Shown: positions 1 through 12,600 of the stretch, in pieces
Position numbering within the stretch: the stretch's first letter is position 1
Layout: each line of letters opens with the position of its first letter
NCBI RefSeq assembly: GCF_041146395.1
Contig: NC_090989.1
Span: forward strand, 45,286,501 to 45,350,500
DNA from: Eulemur rufifrons
Lineage: Eukaryota > Chordata > Mammalia > Primates > Lemuridae
Length of the DNA: 64,000 nt
Direction of reading: 5' to 3'
The notes under the pieces: model-generated
What the model was told of the DNA's origin: nothing
Seen by the model: only the letters and a program-made list of their open reading frames with translations
The model's database searches: none
Translations under genes and position numbers: made by a program

Positions 1-1224
1 TTTGCTATGAGTGCAGGAGGTGAAGACTATGTGGAGGACCTGAGAATATGGAAAACATTTGGGACAGTTGTATGTAGGTATTCAATACAATATTATATGT
101 AAGTATCAAATACAGTGGTAGTTAAAAATAAAGGGAGTTGTTGAGCACTGTTGAAGACTCAGCTGAAGTTAGTTATGTATTCATACTGCAGCTAGTCATT
201 GTGGATTATTCTGTAGTAATGCTTCACAGCTCAAGAAAAACAAAATATACTTAGCATTACAAGGTGACCTACAACATAACAGGCACTAAAATACAAGGAA
301 AGGCCATGCTTGAATTTGGGTAATTGTGCTAATTTGAGATTTATTTTCTTTTCTTCCCACTGGCTTATGTAATGTTTTTGAACAGTTGAACCTCATTTAT
401 TCTACTTTGAACAAATCCAAATGTAGTGATGTGAAACCTGTGGGAGATACTTGCCCATGGCTTGGCTGGATGATCTGCCCATGAAATGCTATTGATAAGA
501 CATACTTCTTGTCCTCCAACAAGCATATTTAAAATTTTTTTTATCTTGAAAAAAATACATAAGTGACAACTTTATTGTTTCACCTTTGGAAATTTATTAG
601 AGGATTGGGATAGAAAAGGAATGATAAATTATTCTTTCCAGATTGAAGAGAAAAATATAGGAGATTTAAACATTGGTGATTGGGTACTTTCTACTTGCAC
701 TGAGGGTGGGGTGAGAAGAGACAATTACATTATGTGGAATAGACCTAACAACTCGTTTGAAACATTAGGTGGCAGGGTCAAGTTTGAACCTGGACACAGG
801 AGGGGTTGGTTGCTCTAGTGATTGACAGCTCCAGGAAAATTCTTAGAGTTTGATTGTTAACTATAGGAGGAGTATACTAGCCAGTTGATGATAAAACCAA
901 AACCAAGTGAACATAAACAGATGGCTGCGTAGCAACTCTTTGTCAGTACTTACCCTGGAAGTGATCTACATGACAATATTAAGAGTGTCCTCATCCTGCA
1001 ACACCACCAGTCTTGTCTGCCCTTCTGCAACCTTCAGCCTCATCACCTTCTCCAAGGTAAAGCCAGGAATAAGATAGACACAACTTAAAGAACAACTGCC
1101 TTCATAAAAGGCTTTTAAGAGGGTTCTGGGGAAAATTTCTAGTACCTCTAACAAAGATGCTTAAAAAAGAAATTGACAGTCATCTGTCTTGAAAGGTTTA
1201 GATTCATTCCATAGATAGGCTGAG
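1..1224. other. Non-repetitive, no gene seen
   Basis: AT-rich sequence in which I recognise no repeat family, RNA gene or exon. The longest open frames are about 60 codons, without codon bias or similarity to a known protein. Function unknown. Confidence 0.5.
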
Positions 1225-2100
1225 TTTATTTATTCAGTGGATCTTTACTGAGTCCTACTGAGGATAAGAATCACACACAGCTGAATAACAAGTGATCATT
1301 GTCCTTATGAATCTTATAATACAGCAAAAGGTAAAAGAGTACTTGTAGACCTCCAAAACTGTTGTAGAAAGAATGTAATCAGGGCCACAAATAAGGTGAA
1401 AACAATGCCAAGGGAGTTTCAGATAAAGTAATGCTCATATTAGTTGGGTAGATCATCAAAAATTTGATGAAGAAGTCAACACTTTAACTGGGTCTCCAGG
1501 ATTGTCAGAATTTCATCACATTGAAAACAGGTGTTATTTCATAAGAAATGACACAAACACAGATGAAAGTCTATGAGATACATTCTGGAAATAGAGTGTA
1601 CCAGTTTAGTGAGGAAAATGGCACTGAACTGTAGGAGATAAAGTTGAGAATGTTCATAGGAATTATACAGAGCTCTGAATGCTAGGATGTAGAGAATGTG
1701 TTCTATCTGGTTGACAATGGAAGACACTCAAGGCTTTACAACTCTTTCTTTACATGACCAAAACTGTGCTTATGGAAAATATCACTCTGGTTGCCATCTG
1801 GGGTAGCATAGAATCGGGGGAGACTGGGGGACAAAGTAACCAGTTAGGAGGCTATTTCAATAGTTCTGGGCAAGATATGAGGACGCAAATGAGTGTGGTG
1901 GCAGAGGGAATGAAAGTAGTGTCCAGATGTGACTAGAGAGACATGATAGGTGATTGTGTATACTGAAGGGTGAGGAGGTAAATTTGCCTTTGATGGTTTG
2001 AATAACAGTGAGTAGGTGCTTTTAATGAAGCTGTTAATAAGAATAGAAGAATCAAAGGAACGAAAAATTGGGAGGGAGGAGATACTGGTTTCTAAATTTA
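1225..2100 (-). mobile_element. L2 LINE fragment (3' part of ORF2 and 3' UTR)
   Basis: Read on the minus strand this follows the 3' part of the mammalian L2 LINE. The low-coordinate end resembles the L2 3' terminus (stretches like 'tttattcagtggatctttac' and a 'stop-codon-rich' tail). The part around 1840-1900 matches the end of the L2 reverse transcriptase ORF (accagttaggaggctatt, the reverse complement of a well-conserved L2 segment). It is heavily decayed, with many small indels and no open frame. Old and inactive. Confidence 0.75.
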
Positions 2101-3274
2101 GATACATTGGGCAGTCATCTGAGTTCTCTGGATCTCCTTAAATTTCTGCAAAGCAAAAGAGTTGGAATGATAAAATAATTGCTAATGATCCATACAATTC
2201 TGTGATTTGATTTTTTGGGGAAATAAAAATGAGTTCATTTTGGAATATCTTGAGTTTGAGATACTTGTGTAATATCCACTGGCTATTTCCAGCATGCAAA
2301 TAAAACTTAGAGTTTGAAATTAGAAAGTATAGAGATGGAAACTACTTAAAATGTATTCAAGACCACTTAGACTCCATTTTAATTTGTAATAAATATTGTG
2401 GAAAACTATCCTTTTGGCAGAAACTGTGTACAACTGGGTTGTCTCCAAAAGTGTGTTTCTTTTGGAAAAAATGATGCAAATGTGTTAAACTATGTTTGAG
2501 CTAGAAGCAGGTGAAAAAGTATCTTACTATTGTCAAAGGATCTAAAATTACTTTTGGTACATTACTTATGGTGAGAGTTTAAAAGTTGAAACTTCACAAG
2601 TGTCAAGTTATTGCTAAGGAATTTATTACTTATTAATAAGTCATTGTTATCATTGAAAAAATCTTCTTAGGAAAGCAAGGTCATTTTCATAAAACTACCT
2701 CAAGTGAAACAATAGAAGCTCAATTTCTTTGAACTTTATTGAGGTGAATGGACCAGCAGACAGGGAGGAGCAATGGAAGGGATATGAATAAAGAAATAGC
2801 ATAAAACTGATAAAATACATCCTTCCATCCATGTTAATTAAAGAGGAAATTGGAGGCAACAACTTGAAATTGCTAAGTATTCAGTTTCCAGACATAAACA
2901 CAGAGAGGCCAGAAACTGTGAAAAATGAAGTTTCTTTTTGACTGTGGTTCACATTCTTCAGAAGTTTATTTAATAGTCTAATCAGGCTTAGAAAAAGGTG
3001 TGAAACATAAGAAACACAAGTCTAGAACTTTTTTACAATTTTGAATTCACATTTAGGAGTGTCATTTGTTTGTGTCTATAGGTGCATGTGTGAATACGTG
3101 GACTTAGTTTGAAAAGTTCCGTTCTTTCACAGATGACATGATGGAGAGGTGAGTTTCCTCTTCAACCTGCTGCATGTGTCAACAGTCCACATATCCCCGG
3201 ACTGAAAACCAGTCCATCTAGATGAAGAGTTAAAGTCACAATGCTATTCAGAGTTTTCCTTGGCCTTTTTGTGG
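2101..3274. other. Non-repetitive, no gene seen
   Basis: AT-rich sequence with no recognised repeat and no open frame worth reporting. Nothing points to an exon or RNA gene. Confidence 0.45.
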
Positions 3275-3790
3275 TAGGTAGGCAGACTCGAAGATGGTCC
3301 TTAATGATCCCACCTCCTAGTATTCATGACCTTGCGGAATTCTCTGTCCTTGAGTGTGATCTAACCACTACACCTAACAAGTAGAATATAGTAAAAGAGA
3401 TGAAAGCTGAGGTTACAAAAAGACTGTGACTTCAGTTGTGGCCACACACCCACTGCTCGGGCTCACTCCTGAGGATGCCAGCTGCCATGTCGTGAGCTCT
3501 CTATGGAGAGGCCCACGTGGAGAGAAACTTATGTCTCCAGCCAATAGCTAGCGAAGATCTGATGATGGCCAACAGCCACGTGAGTGAGCATGGAAGCAAA
3601 TCCTGCCCCAATGCAGTTGTGAGATGACAGCAGCCACTGCCAACAGACACCTTGAGTGCAGCCTGTGAGAGGCTGTGAGCCAGGGGCACTCAGTTCAACC
3701 ACGCCTATAGTCTTGACCCACAGAAACGGTGATATGATAAATATGTATTGTTTTAAATTACTAAGGTTAGGCAAAATTTTGAATATAAAT
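3275..3790 (+). mobile_element. MLT1-type solo LTR (ERVL-MaLR)
   Basis: The order of short blocks follows an MLT1-group LTR in plus orientation. It starts with a segment around 'cagactcgaagatggtcc', has 'gccatgtcgtgagctctc' and 'gagaggcccacgtgg' in the middle, and ends with 'gacccacagaaac' followed by the AT-rich polyadenylation region and 'ttactaaggtt'. No internal retroviral sequence is attached, so it is a solo LTR or fragment. The subgroup within MLT1 is not certain. Confidence 0.75.
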
Positions 3791-4937
3791 AAAAATTAAT
3801 ACATTTTCTTAGTGCTAGATTGGTGAGTTGGCCAATAGTAAGTCAAATATGCTTCCGAAGGACCGTACTTCTTGTTTATCCCCAGAAGAGCAAGAATTTG
3901 TAAAGTCTCTGTCTCAAATGAGAAATGAATTTAGTGATGTAGGTCTTTTCCTTTGTAGAGTAGACATGAATTCTGATACTAAGATTTGATGAGGTCTGTT
4001 CTGTCTCCTGGAGAGACATCATTAAGAGTCTTGGAGAATCAGTGGAGTAGTGCATATCATGCCATTTTTCTTCCATTCCTTCACTATTGTTTATAACGAT
4101 CAACTGAATATACAAATATCATACCATAAACAGGTTGCTGATATTGTATGTATTATTTACGTGTACCTGAATTCTCTTTGCTAATGTTAACAAGCTATTG
4201 TGCTGCTGATCTGGTATGTTCTCCTCAAGCAGCCTTCTCTACTTTGATACCAGAATCCCAGCCTAAGTTATTAATTGGTAACATTGGATGCCAAAGGCTC
4301 TGTAAATTTCAATTTTATATTGGAATTTTAGGATATATTGGTATTATATTTACACTTTGAATACATGCCTTAAAGTAATTTTCTCCAACCTGCACACTAG
4401 GTCTCTTCTGGGAATCTGGAAATTTATCACAAGGATGGATCAAGAGGTCCATGTGACCCAGGCCTCACATTCTTGAAGGCATCTGAAATTTAAACTTTTA
4501 TGTAATCTTCAAATGAAGTTACGGACCTACTCAGCATTGAATGTTGAGCTTGTGCTCATGACTGGAGCACACTATGAATAAACATTTATAATAAATCTTA
4601 TTTTCCTATGAGTATTACAGTTAGTATTGCATAATATTTTTGCATTAAAAGGTTAGCATGCTAAATAAAAATATTCCACAATTTTGGAAACATTATTTTG
4701 GCATTTTAAAAGTTTAAATATGTTTGAAGTCTCAAAAACACGGTCGTAATTGGGGCTTCTGGATGTCTGAGAGTCTACAGATAGATCACAACGAGTTCCT
4801 AGATGGGAAGTAGCATGCTGCCTTTTCTTGCTCTCCTTTGGCAATTTTAATAAACAAGGTGGGGGAGGAATTTTTAGGAAATAGAATAGATAATAGGGTG
4901 TTTGCAAAATATGTACACACTTTCAATACTCTTTTAA
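3791..4937. other. Non-repetitive, no gene seen
   Basis: No repeat, RNA gene or exon recognised. Frames of 70-84 codons on either strand have no visible domain. Confidence 0.45.
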
Positions 4938-5218
4938 GAAAGGTAACCTCTTCATGAAGATTTTCCTGTTTTTCCCAGGCAAAACTTTTTGATGTCCACT
5001 GAATTTTTTGATATCTCTATGCAGTCCTTCTTATAATTACATTGTAATTTTAGGTGATTATATATTACTTCACCACCTCACCTACTCCACTTATCCTTAC
5101 CCCACATCAGACTCTAAACTCTTCAAGGCAGAAAACATGTCATTCTTGTTTATATTGCAGCTCAATCACAATGCCTGGCACAAAGTGGACACTCACCTCT
5201 GTTGAAAAAAATGGATTA
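4938..5218 (+). mobile_element. L2 LINE 3' end
   Basis: Plus-strand match to the last 280 or so bases of L2: 'aaggtaacctcttcatgaag' and 'cccaggcaaaac', then the characteristic block with 'ctctaaactcttcaaggcag' and 'atgcctggcacaaagt', ending near 'gttgaaaaaaatgg'. The spacing of blocks agrees with L2. Diverged, no coding content. Confidence 0.75.
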
Positions 5219-5349
5219 AAAAATAAGATAATTTTTTCTTCTTCCTTTTGTGTATCAGTGTGTGCAGGAAACTTCAGATATTGTGCACATTGATCTAATC
5301 TACCTAAAAGGCGATCCATCCCATGGGAGATATACTGGGCTTTTAGTCG

Positions 5350-5435
5350 TCCCACACTGTGATAGGCAATGCGAGAATTACAGAAAACCGGACCGTAAGT
5401 GCCCTAACTTCAAGGAGTTTGCCATCTAGTTAGTA
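5350..5435 (-). mobile_element. Short L2 3'-end fragment
   Basis: About 85 bp resembling the reverse complement of the L2 terminal region ('aacttcaaggagtttgccat' matches the usual 'caaggagcttacagtct' type block). Together with the plus copy just upstream it forms a head-to-head L2 pair. Short and diverged, so assignment is tentative. Confidence 0.45.
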
Positions 5436-7252
5436 ACTTTGATATCCTAATTGAAGCAAGAGTTTTCTATTTGTCATGTATGTACCTAACAGGCTGTGGT
5501 ATGACCCCTTATGTTACCCATTAGTGAAAGAGGTCCCTGCTCCCTTTTTTTTTACCCAAAAAATTTCAGTAAATGTTTCATATGTGCTTTTTTTATTTTC
5601 TCTTGGTACAAAGTTCCAGTAAACATAAAAAACCTCTTTGAAGAAAAAAACTAGAAGTAAAATTTATGTAGAAATTTATTTAATCCTAAGTGATGGGAGA
5701 CAAAAAATTCTTTCACCTAACTCAAACCACATAAAGGACTTTCGAAAACATTTGAGCATTCCTGGGCTCTGTTCCCTCCACATATCCTACTAGCCAGACA
5801 AGGAAGTACCTCTTTCCCTATGTGAAATCTCTTCTGTTAGACAATTAGTTCCATGTCTTGGGATCTCATTTCCTAAGGTCCTGCCAGTGACCTTCTCTTA
5901 AAAACCATTAATTCTTGTGAGATTCTGGCCAGGTGAAGTTTGGTCTGGCTCCCACACAAGGGTGATCCTGGGCAGCCCTGAGAAGCCTAGAGTGGTATTA
6001 CATATTGCCATGGAGTCAGAACATTTTTGGCCCTCTCATGACTGGCTCAGGAAGGTAAAATGACTTGATGAAGCCTCACTGTGTAAGTCATAACTCTATA
6101 TTCACAGTTGTGCATTTTTTTTTAATTTAAAAAAAGGATTCAGCTTTAGGAGTAGAAGCAACAGTGGTAAGCGCTTCCAAGGAGCCCTCATCCTTGCCAG
6201 AGTTATTTATACTAGATGAAATGGTGCCTTGACCTGTGCCCAATGACTGGTTCCCCACCTATCTACCCAAGCCCCGTCTAAAATAAAATGCAACCACACA
6301 CACCTAGGTCTCTGCCCTCTTTCCCTGAACAGTCAGAGTTTTATAAGTTTACCTTGGAACTCTTCTGACTTTTCCCTTAGAAGAGATCGACACTGTTGAC
6401 TAAGGCTGGTGCTTTGCTCTAGAGGAAAGAAAAGGTCAAAAAAAGTAAGGATCATTTTATTTTTGACTATCAGGTAAGGGTGTTCATCTTTCTTTCCTTA
6501 AGGCACATTACTTTCCAATATGTCTACCTAACAGAGGACAGATAGACATTCTAAAAGATGTACACTGGCCATGTACCAGGCTGCAGCCTTCTGCTCCTCA
6601 TTGGTAGAACAGGAAATAAAGGAAGAAAAAGAGGAACCAAGATAGGAATGAATGATTATAAATGAATTGAGGAAGTCAGCATTGACTCTAAAGATAATCA
6701 TGCATCTTTTGTTATTATACATTTATTAGAAGGGAGCATTTCATGACGACTTTGAGTCTACAAGGCACAGCAACAATTTCATATTTGCAGACAATATATT
6801 CCATTTACTTGATCAGTAGTCAGCTAATGTTCACTGAGTATATTTCAGGCTCTTGAGAAGCACTAGAAAACTGAATCAGTTCTTGTTCTCCCCTGAAAGT
6901 TGGAGCCTCTCTATGGTAGAGATCCATCTTCCAAATCCATCTCAGTTGATTCTGGCATCACCATGGAAATGAGCAGGTCTCTTGAGCAGTCTCTGAGTAG
7001 GTCTGGTACAGATGGGACTCCTAGGTTGCCCAGATGAGGCTCGTGTCTGCAGAGGGCGCCAGGATTGCTGTGGTCTCAGGGGTCTTTTACACCATACTGC
7101 TCTACTCAATATCTCTGTTTATTTTAGGTCTCAGCCCAGGCAGGGATTATGGGGAGGCTCATTTAAATGTCTTCCTGAAAATTTTGTAATGTCTAATTTC
7201 CAGAGGAGATGCACTTGCTATTCTGTGCCTTAGGGAGAAATGAATACTATCT
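5436..7252. other. Non-repetitive, no gene seen
   Basis: About 1.8 kb without a recognised repeat. Contains short poly-T and poly-A runs near 5543 and 6113-6137. A 73-codon frame at 7012-7233 shows no known domain. Nothing supports a gene. Confidence 0.45.
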
Positions 7253-7278
7253 CTGCTGCTGCTGCTGCCACTGCTGCT
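7253..7278 (+). repeat. Short (CTG)n microsatellite
   Basis: Nine CTG-like units with one interruption (gccactg). It lies just before a MIR copy and is not in a reading frame with any gene. Confidence 0.85.
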
Positions 7279-7285
7279 AATACCA

Positions 7286-7462
7286 CCTATTCTGTGCCAA
7301 CTGTAAATGAATGTGATTAACCTTTGCAACCAAGATTGGTATTCTCATCTGTTTTAGCACATTACAAAAGTGAGTCTCTCAGAAAATAAGTAACTTGCCA
7401 ACAGTATTAACTAGCTAATAAGAAGTAGAACCAGGATTTGAGCCCTGCTCTTCTCATGCTGA
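7286..7462 (-). mobile_element. MIR SINE
   Basis: Reverse complement of a MIR core. Blocks such as 'aagtaacttgcca', 'aactagctaataagaagtag' and 'aaccaggatttgagccc' match the conserved MIR core in order. Tail-side sequence 'cctattctgtgcc' lies at the low-coordinate end. Ancient mammal-wide SINE. Confidence 0.8.
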
Positions 7463-7640
7463 AAATAGATGTCGGTATATATTTTTTTCCTTTAAAGTAA
7501 TAAATTATTTGATATATGAAATATTAACCACCAATAGAATTTTGTTAATTATAAACTCATTTGGAATTTTAAATTTCATCTTTGTTTACAACTTGAAATT
7601 TCTTAAATAAATATACATTTTATGTGGCCCATTATAATTC

Positions 7641-8960
7641 CATTCATCAAACGTTTTTGAATGCCAGGGATGTGCAAGATTTTGCTTTGACAATGATATT
7701 AGAGCAATAAGCAACAAAAAATTCAGTTCCTGATCTCATGGTGTTATAGTATATGTTTTTTGTCTTCTATTGAGGGAAGACAGGAAACAAATTTAAAAAT
7801 CTATGCACAGGTGACAATAAATTCAATGAAAAAATGAAGTCAATGAAGCAAACTAAGTGGGATAGATAATGAGAGGAACAGGGGTGATTTGTGCTACTTT
7901 TGAATAGGGTGGAAAAGACTACCTCTCTGATAAGGTAACATCTGAAAAAAGATTTGAAGGAGATGAAAGACATTCTATTGCAGTGAACCCTGAGTGCAAA
8001 GGCCTTAAGGTGAGTCTATCTGGGTGTGTTCCAGAAATAGCAAGGATGCAAGTCCACCAGCAGCACAAGAAAAGTCTTGGGAGATGGGAGGGAGAGAAAA
8101 GATAGGAGGAAGATGTGATTGAAAACTAGCTAGAGAGATAGCAGAGAGTCTGATTGTGTTGGGTCTAAATGGTCATGGTCTGGAGAAGGGATTTGGATTT
8201 TACACTGAGATTGGAAGGCATCAGTGAGCTTTGAACAGAGGAAAACATAAAAACTAAAAACCTACTTTTTAAAAATATTGCTCAGACACTCTGTGCCAAA
8301 TCCAGTATGGAAGCAAGTGTGGACACAAAGGAGCCAGTACAAACCCTATTAGCAGAATATAATTTAGTGATGATGAAGACTTGAACCATCGTGGGAGGAA
8401 TCAATGGGCAGCACTGGCAGAATTTGCTGATGGATTGAATAAAGGGTGTGAGAGAAAGAGGGGATGAAAGGATGACTCTAATGTCTTTGTCTTTAGTAAA
8501 TAGAAGAATGGAGTGGTATAGATTGAGCAGTAAGGAAGCTTTGTGGGGAACAGATTTGGGGAAGTGCACTAGGGGAGGTCACAAGTTCTGTTTTTGGACA
8601 TGGTAAGTTTGAGATGAGTATTAGCCATCCAAGGGGGTCTGTTGAAGAGTCAGTTGGATATGAGAACTGAAACTCAGGAGAGGTCAGGAATGTAGACTTA
8701 AATTTAGGAGGCACTGATGTATTCAAAACCATGAGACTAAAAGATGTCATTTGGGGAGTGAGTGAAATAGAAAAGAGTTAATATTCAACAACTGAGCTCT
8801 CAGGGTATTTAAGCAATAGTGGCCAGGAAAGTGTGGGGATGCCAGCAAAGGAGAGTAAGCTCCTTCAAAGGAGCAGCCAGGAATGGAAAAAGAGAAAGAG
8901 TAGAGATTAGTGGTTCCAAAACTAAGTATATCAGGACATAGGGAATAAACAACTCTGTCG
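7641..8960 (-). mobile_element. L2 LINE, long decayed ORF2 3' half and 3' UTR
   Basis: Minus-strand L2 running from its 3' terminus (near 7641) through the end of ORF2 into the reverse transcriptase region (to about 8960). The minus-strand translation around 8500-8700 keeps motifs typical of the L2 reverse transcriptase C-terminal part (a run like LILISNLPCPKTEL, corresponding to the usual HLKLN-SKTE block). The catalytic YADD-type motif expected near 8715 is lost in a small deletion. Multiple stops and frameshifts make it dead. At about 1.3 kb it is the longest L2 in the window. Confidence 0.85.
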
Positions 8961-9124
8961 ACTGAGGTTATTATGTCAAGTATGGTGGGGACTGACTTAT
9001 TTCCATTAGATTGGGCAACAGGCACATTACATGGTGGCACTGCCATAGAATGAACAAAAAACTTTTGGGTAGAATTAGTTTTAATAATCCATTCCAGAAA
9101 GTTACTCACTTGACAGTTATAGCC

Positions 9125-9513
9125 TGTCTTAGTTTGTTTTGTGTTGCTATAGCAGAATATTACAGACTGGATTTTATAAACAACAGTTTATTTGACTCAC
9201 AGTTCTGGAGGCTGGGAAGTCAGGTCAGAGGGCCTGCATCTGGAGACAGCCTTCTTGCTGCATCCTCCCATGGTGGAAAGTGGAAGGGCAGGAAGGCACA
9301 TGTAAAATAGGGAAGGGGCTGAACTCACTATTTTTATCAGGAACCCCCCGCATGATAACTAACCCACTCTCACAATAATGACATTAATCCATTTATGAAG
9401 GCAGAACCCTCATGATCTAATCACCTCTTATTAGGCCCCACCTCCCAACACGCTTGCATTAGAGATTAAGTTTTCAACACATGGATTTTGGGGGACACGT
9501 TCAAACCATAGCA
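9125..9513 (-). mobile_element. MST/MLT1-type solo LTR (ERVL-MaLR)
   Basis: Begins TGTCTTAG and ends CATAGCA, about 389 bp. The interior blocks 'cacagttctggaggctggga' and 'gatctaatcacctcttatta' follow a minus-strand MaLR LTR. The flanks tagcc (9120-9124) and taacc (9514-9518) look like a 5-bp target-site duplication with one mismatch. No internal sequence remains. Which MST or MLT1 subfamily is uncertain. Confidence 0.85.
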
Positions 9514-9540
9514 TAACCTAAAACTTACGTTCCTTTTAAT

Positions 9541-9841
9541 TATAGATGTTCCTCAGTTCATGATGGGCTTATATCATGATAAATGCATCACAAGTTGAAA
9601 ATGCATTTAATATACCTAACCTACCAAACATCAGAGCTTAGCCTAGACTACCTTACATGTGCTCAGAACACTTATATTAGCCTACATTTGGGTAAAATTT
9701 AACTCAAAGCATATCTGGTAATAAAGTATTAGATATCTCATATAATTTATTGAATTCTGTACTGAATGTGTATCACTTTCACACCATCTTAAAGTGAAAA
9801 AAAAAATAGGTTGAATTATGATAAGTCAGGGACCATCTATA
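9541..9841 (+). mobile_element. Tigger/Golem-like DNA transposon (nonautonomous)
   Basis: About 300 bp bounded by inverted termini tatagatg (9541-9548) and catctata (9834-9841). Inside are blocks typical of a pogo/Tigger-group MITE: 'catttaatatacctaacct', 'agcttagcctagactacctt' and 'gctcagaacacttatattag', then a 3' end with 'ataagtcagggacc'. The terminal TA fits TA-target insertion. No transposase coding region is present. The subfamily name is from memory. Confidence 0.75.
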
Positions 9842-10696
9842 TACATAAATATGTAATCAGAAGTATGAACAAACAAACACATAGTTCTTCCTAATTTACT
9901 TGCCAGAACTTGTTTTGGTGAAGTGCTTTTTGAAACTATGGAACCAGTTATGAGCCTTCACAAAAGGAAGACTTGTCTCATCTCCTAAGAATGAACATCT
10001 CTCTCACATAGTATGCAACAATTCACCCAGTTGGTGACCCTTGGCCTTTTCAAAGTGTAGCAATTACAATGCCCTTCCAATAACCTTGGGAAATGTGAGG
10101 GCAATATAGAAAAAAAAGAGGGTCTTGCCCTTAAGTAGGCTCTTAGCCTTGAGATGTCACTTAAACACTTGCATTACAGCAGAAAATGCAATGGCCAACC
10201 TGGTCTTCCCTGTTTTTTTCACCTTGCCTTCACCAATCTATGAGTGTATTTTTCCATTCTTAACTTTTTCTTCTGCAAGATATTAGGCAATATTTCTGGG
10301 TGATGATGACACTTAAAATTAGATGGTGATTGATTAGTCTTGATACACAGAAATAGCAAAGAGCAAATTCTGAAGAGGAAATATACTGATGGGAGCACAG
10401 AGAATTCCCCTTCAAAATAATGGTGGTTAGCTGGTCGGGTACGTGCCCACTCTTCATCTGGCCTTTAGGCAATCCCAGCTTTTTTACTTCTACTATGCAA
10501 AACTAAACTAAACTAAACTAAAAAAAAGAAGGGAGGAGAGAGAAAAATAAAAAGCAAGAAAATGCAGCAATGAACCAAACAAGTTTCATAGAAGAATGGA
10601 AGAATGAGAACATTTAGGGTCATTTATACTGTCCCCTTCATCTGACTCAGTTTCTTTGGAGGTAAGACAGGCAAGTCAAATTATTCCCAAATCATC
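9842..10696. other. Non-repetitive, no gene seen
   Basis: No dispersed repeat or exon recognised, apart from a small simple repeat at 10499-10527. Confidence 0.45.
10499..10527 (+). repeat. (AAACT)n simple repeat
   Basis: Four to five tandem AAACT units followed by an A run. Confidence 0.85.
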
Positions 10697-11622
10697 TTTT
10701 TTTTTCCATTTTTAAAAAAGTTTTATTCTTAATTTACAATAATTATACAGTTTTATGGGGTATATCACTCATTCAATGATGTTTTAATACATATATACAA
10801 TGTGTAATGATTAAATCTCTATTATTAACAAATCTCTCAACTCAAAACTTTATTATTTCTTTGTGGTGAGAACATTCAAAATCCTCTATTCTACCTCTTT
10901 TGAAGTATACAATAAAACATCAGAACTTACTCTTCCTATCTAGCTGGAACTTTGCATTCTTGAGCAATCTCTTTCCACCCATTCCTCCCCCTACCATCAC
11001 TAGCCTTTGATAATCACCCATCTGTTCTTCACTTCTATGAGATCAACTCTTAGATTCCACACATGAGTGAGATCATGCAATATTTGTCTTTCTGTGACTG
11101 GCTTATTTCACTTAGCGTAATATCCTCCAGGTTCATCGATGTTTCTGCAAACACCAGGATTTCATTCTTTTTTATGGCTGAATAGTATTTCATTGTGCAT
11201 ATGTATCACATTTTCCTTATCCATTCATTCATCGATGGACGTTTAGGTGGATTCCGTATCTTAGGTATTGTGAATAATGCTGTAATGAACTTTGGAGTGC
11301 AGATGTCTCTTCAACATACTGATTTCATTTCCTTTGGATGTGTACCCAGTAGTGGGATTGCTGGATCATATGGTAGTTCTATTTTTAATGTTTTGAGAAA
11401 CCTCCACATTATTTTTCATAATGCTGTACTAATTTGCATTTACAGCAACATTGTGTAAGGGTTCCCTTTTCTTCACATCCTTGCCAACACTTTGTATCTT
11501 TTGTCTTTTTGATAATAGCCATCATAACAGGAGTGAGGTGGTATCTCATTGTGGTTTTGATTTGCATTTCCCAGATGATTAGTGATGTTGAGCATTTCTC
11601 ATTTCTTGAAGGGGTGAAGTAA
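10697..11622 (-). mobile_element. L1 fragment, 3' end (old primate/mammal L1)
   Basis: Reverse complement of an L1 3' end. A T-run at 10696-10706 is the poly(A) side. It is followed by 3' UTR blocks ('gtatacaataaaacatc', 'gagtgagatcatgcaa', 'ctggcttatttcactt') and the end of ORF2 ('gtgcagatgtctcttcaaca', 'gggattgctggatcatatgg'). The 3' UTR differs from the lemur-type L1s at 38 and 52 kb, and it resembles L1PB/L1MA-age copies. Frames are broken. Confidence 0.85.
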
Positions 11623-11984
11623 TAATAAAGTTGTAACTAAATTTTAAAATTCTCAAGGGTTCTTTTTGCCTATTTGCTATACATAAACTTTGGAGTTAGT
11701 CTTGAATAGCACCACTAAGGTCCACAGACAGGGTTTCATTAACATTAAATGCTTGCATATGCTTAACAAGGACCACTGTGGAGTTGAGCAAAATGCTTGT
11801 TATTTCTATAAATTAAAAACAGGCATTTCAAAGCATCCTGTTCTGTAACATTTCTTACAAAGCCAATGGGATATTTTTGTTGAAGCCCAGGCCAGATACA
11901 GAAGTGGTGCTACTCATGCCTCATTCCAAGGGTCTTTCAATAGTTATGAAATATAGTAGTAGCTTGTTGTTGTTTTACCCCTTC
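11623..11984. other. Non-repetitive spacer
   Basis: Spacer between two oppositely oriented L1 fragments. Nothing recognised. Confidence 0.45.
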
Positions 11985-12140
11985 AGATTAGTTTGCAGAA
12001 AATGTGGTACATATACACAATGAGATACCATTCAGCCACAAAAAAAGAATGAAATCCTGGCATTTGCAGAAACGTGGATGAACCTGGAAGAAATTATGTT
12101 AAGTGAAATAAGCCAGTCACAGATTAGTATGTTTATTTCC
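11985..12140 (+). mobile_element. Short L1 fragment
   Basis: About 155 bp of the ORF2-end/3' UTR region of an L1 in plus orientation ('atgtggtacatatacacaat', 'gaatgaaatcctggcatttg', 'gttaagtgaaataagccagt'). It covers the same L1 region as 11099-11215 but on the other strand, so the two are inverted copies. Confidence 0.8.
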
Positions 12141-12339
12141 AGGGCCAATGTTGGATAAAAATGGAAAATTTATTTTTGATAACCCTCTTTGTGTTCTGAC
12201 TTTAGGGATCCATTTATCCAAACTCCTTTCTTTTCTCTTCTTGCCCATGTTCCCAGCACCTTACCTCTTTACCTATGCCTATCTTTTACACACATATACA
12301 AATACATCTCTGGATCTTTTCCCTCATTGTAACTCCATT

Positions 12340-12600
12340 AACTCATTCATTCATTTATTTACTCAGTCATTCAGTCATTCATTAGTCTGTTAACAACTAT
12401 TTCTTGAGAGCTGACTATGTGCTTGACAATTTGCTGGGCACTGGGTATGCAGTGGTAGACAAGACATATATTTCTGTGCTCATGGATACTAGTGGAAAGA
12501 GTCAGAGACTCAAAGAGAAAGAATAAAAAAGTAAAAATTAAAGCTATCAGAGAGTGACAAGTGAAAGGAAGAGAAATAAATTAGTTTAAATGTCAGCAAA
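12340..12600 (-). mobile_element. L2 LINE 3'-end fragment
   Basis: Low-coordinate end has the (attc)-rich L2 terminus ('cattcattcatttatttact'). It continues with 'actatgtgcttgacaatttg', 'ctgggcactgggtatgcagt' and 'agacaagacatatattt', in the order expected for a minus-strand L2. Diverged. Confidence 0.7.

Noticed and set aside
9125..9513. Provirus flanked by the LTRs at 9125 and 3275
   Set aside because: The two LTRs are in opposite orientation, of different types, and the DNA between them is L2, MIR and unique sequence, not retroviral.
10697..12140. Twin-primed (5'-inverted) single L1 insertion
   Set aside because: Twin priming would invert a different, adjacent part of the L1. Here the inverted fragment covers the same L1 region, so two insertions are needed.
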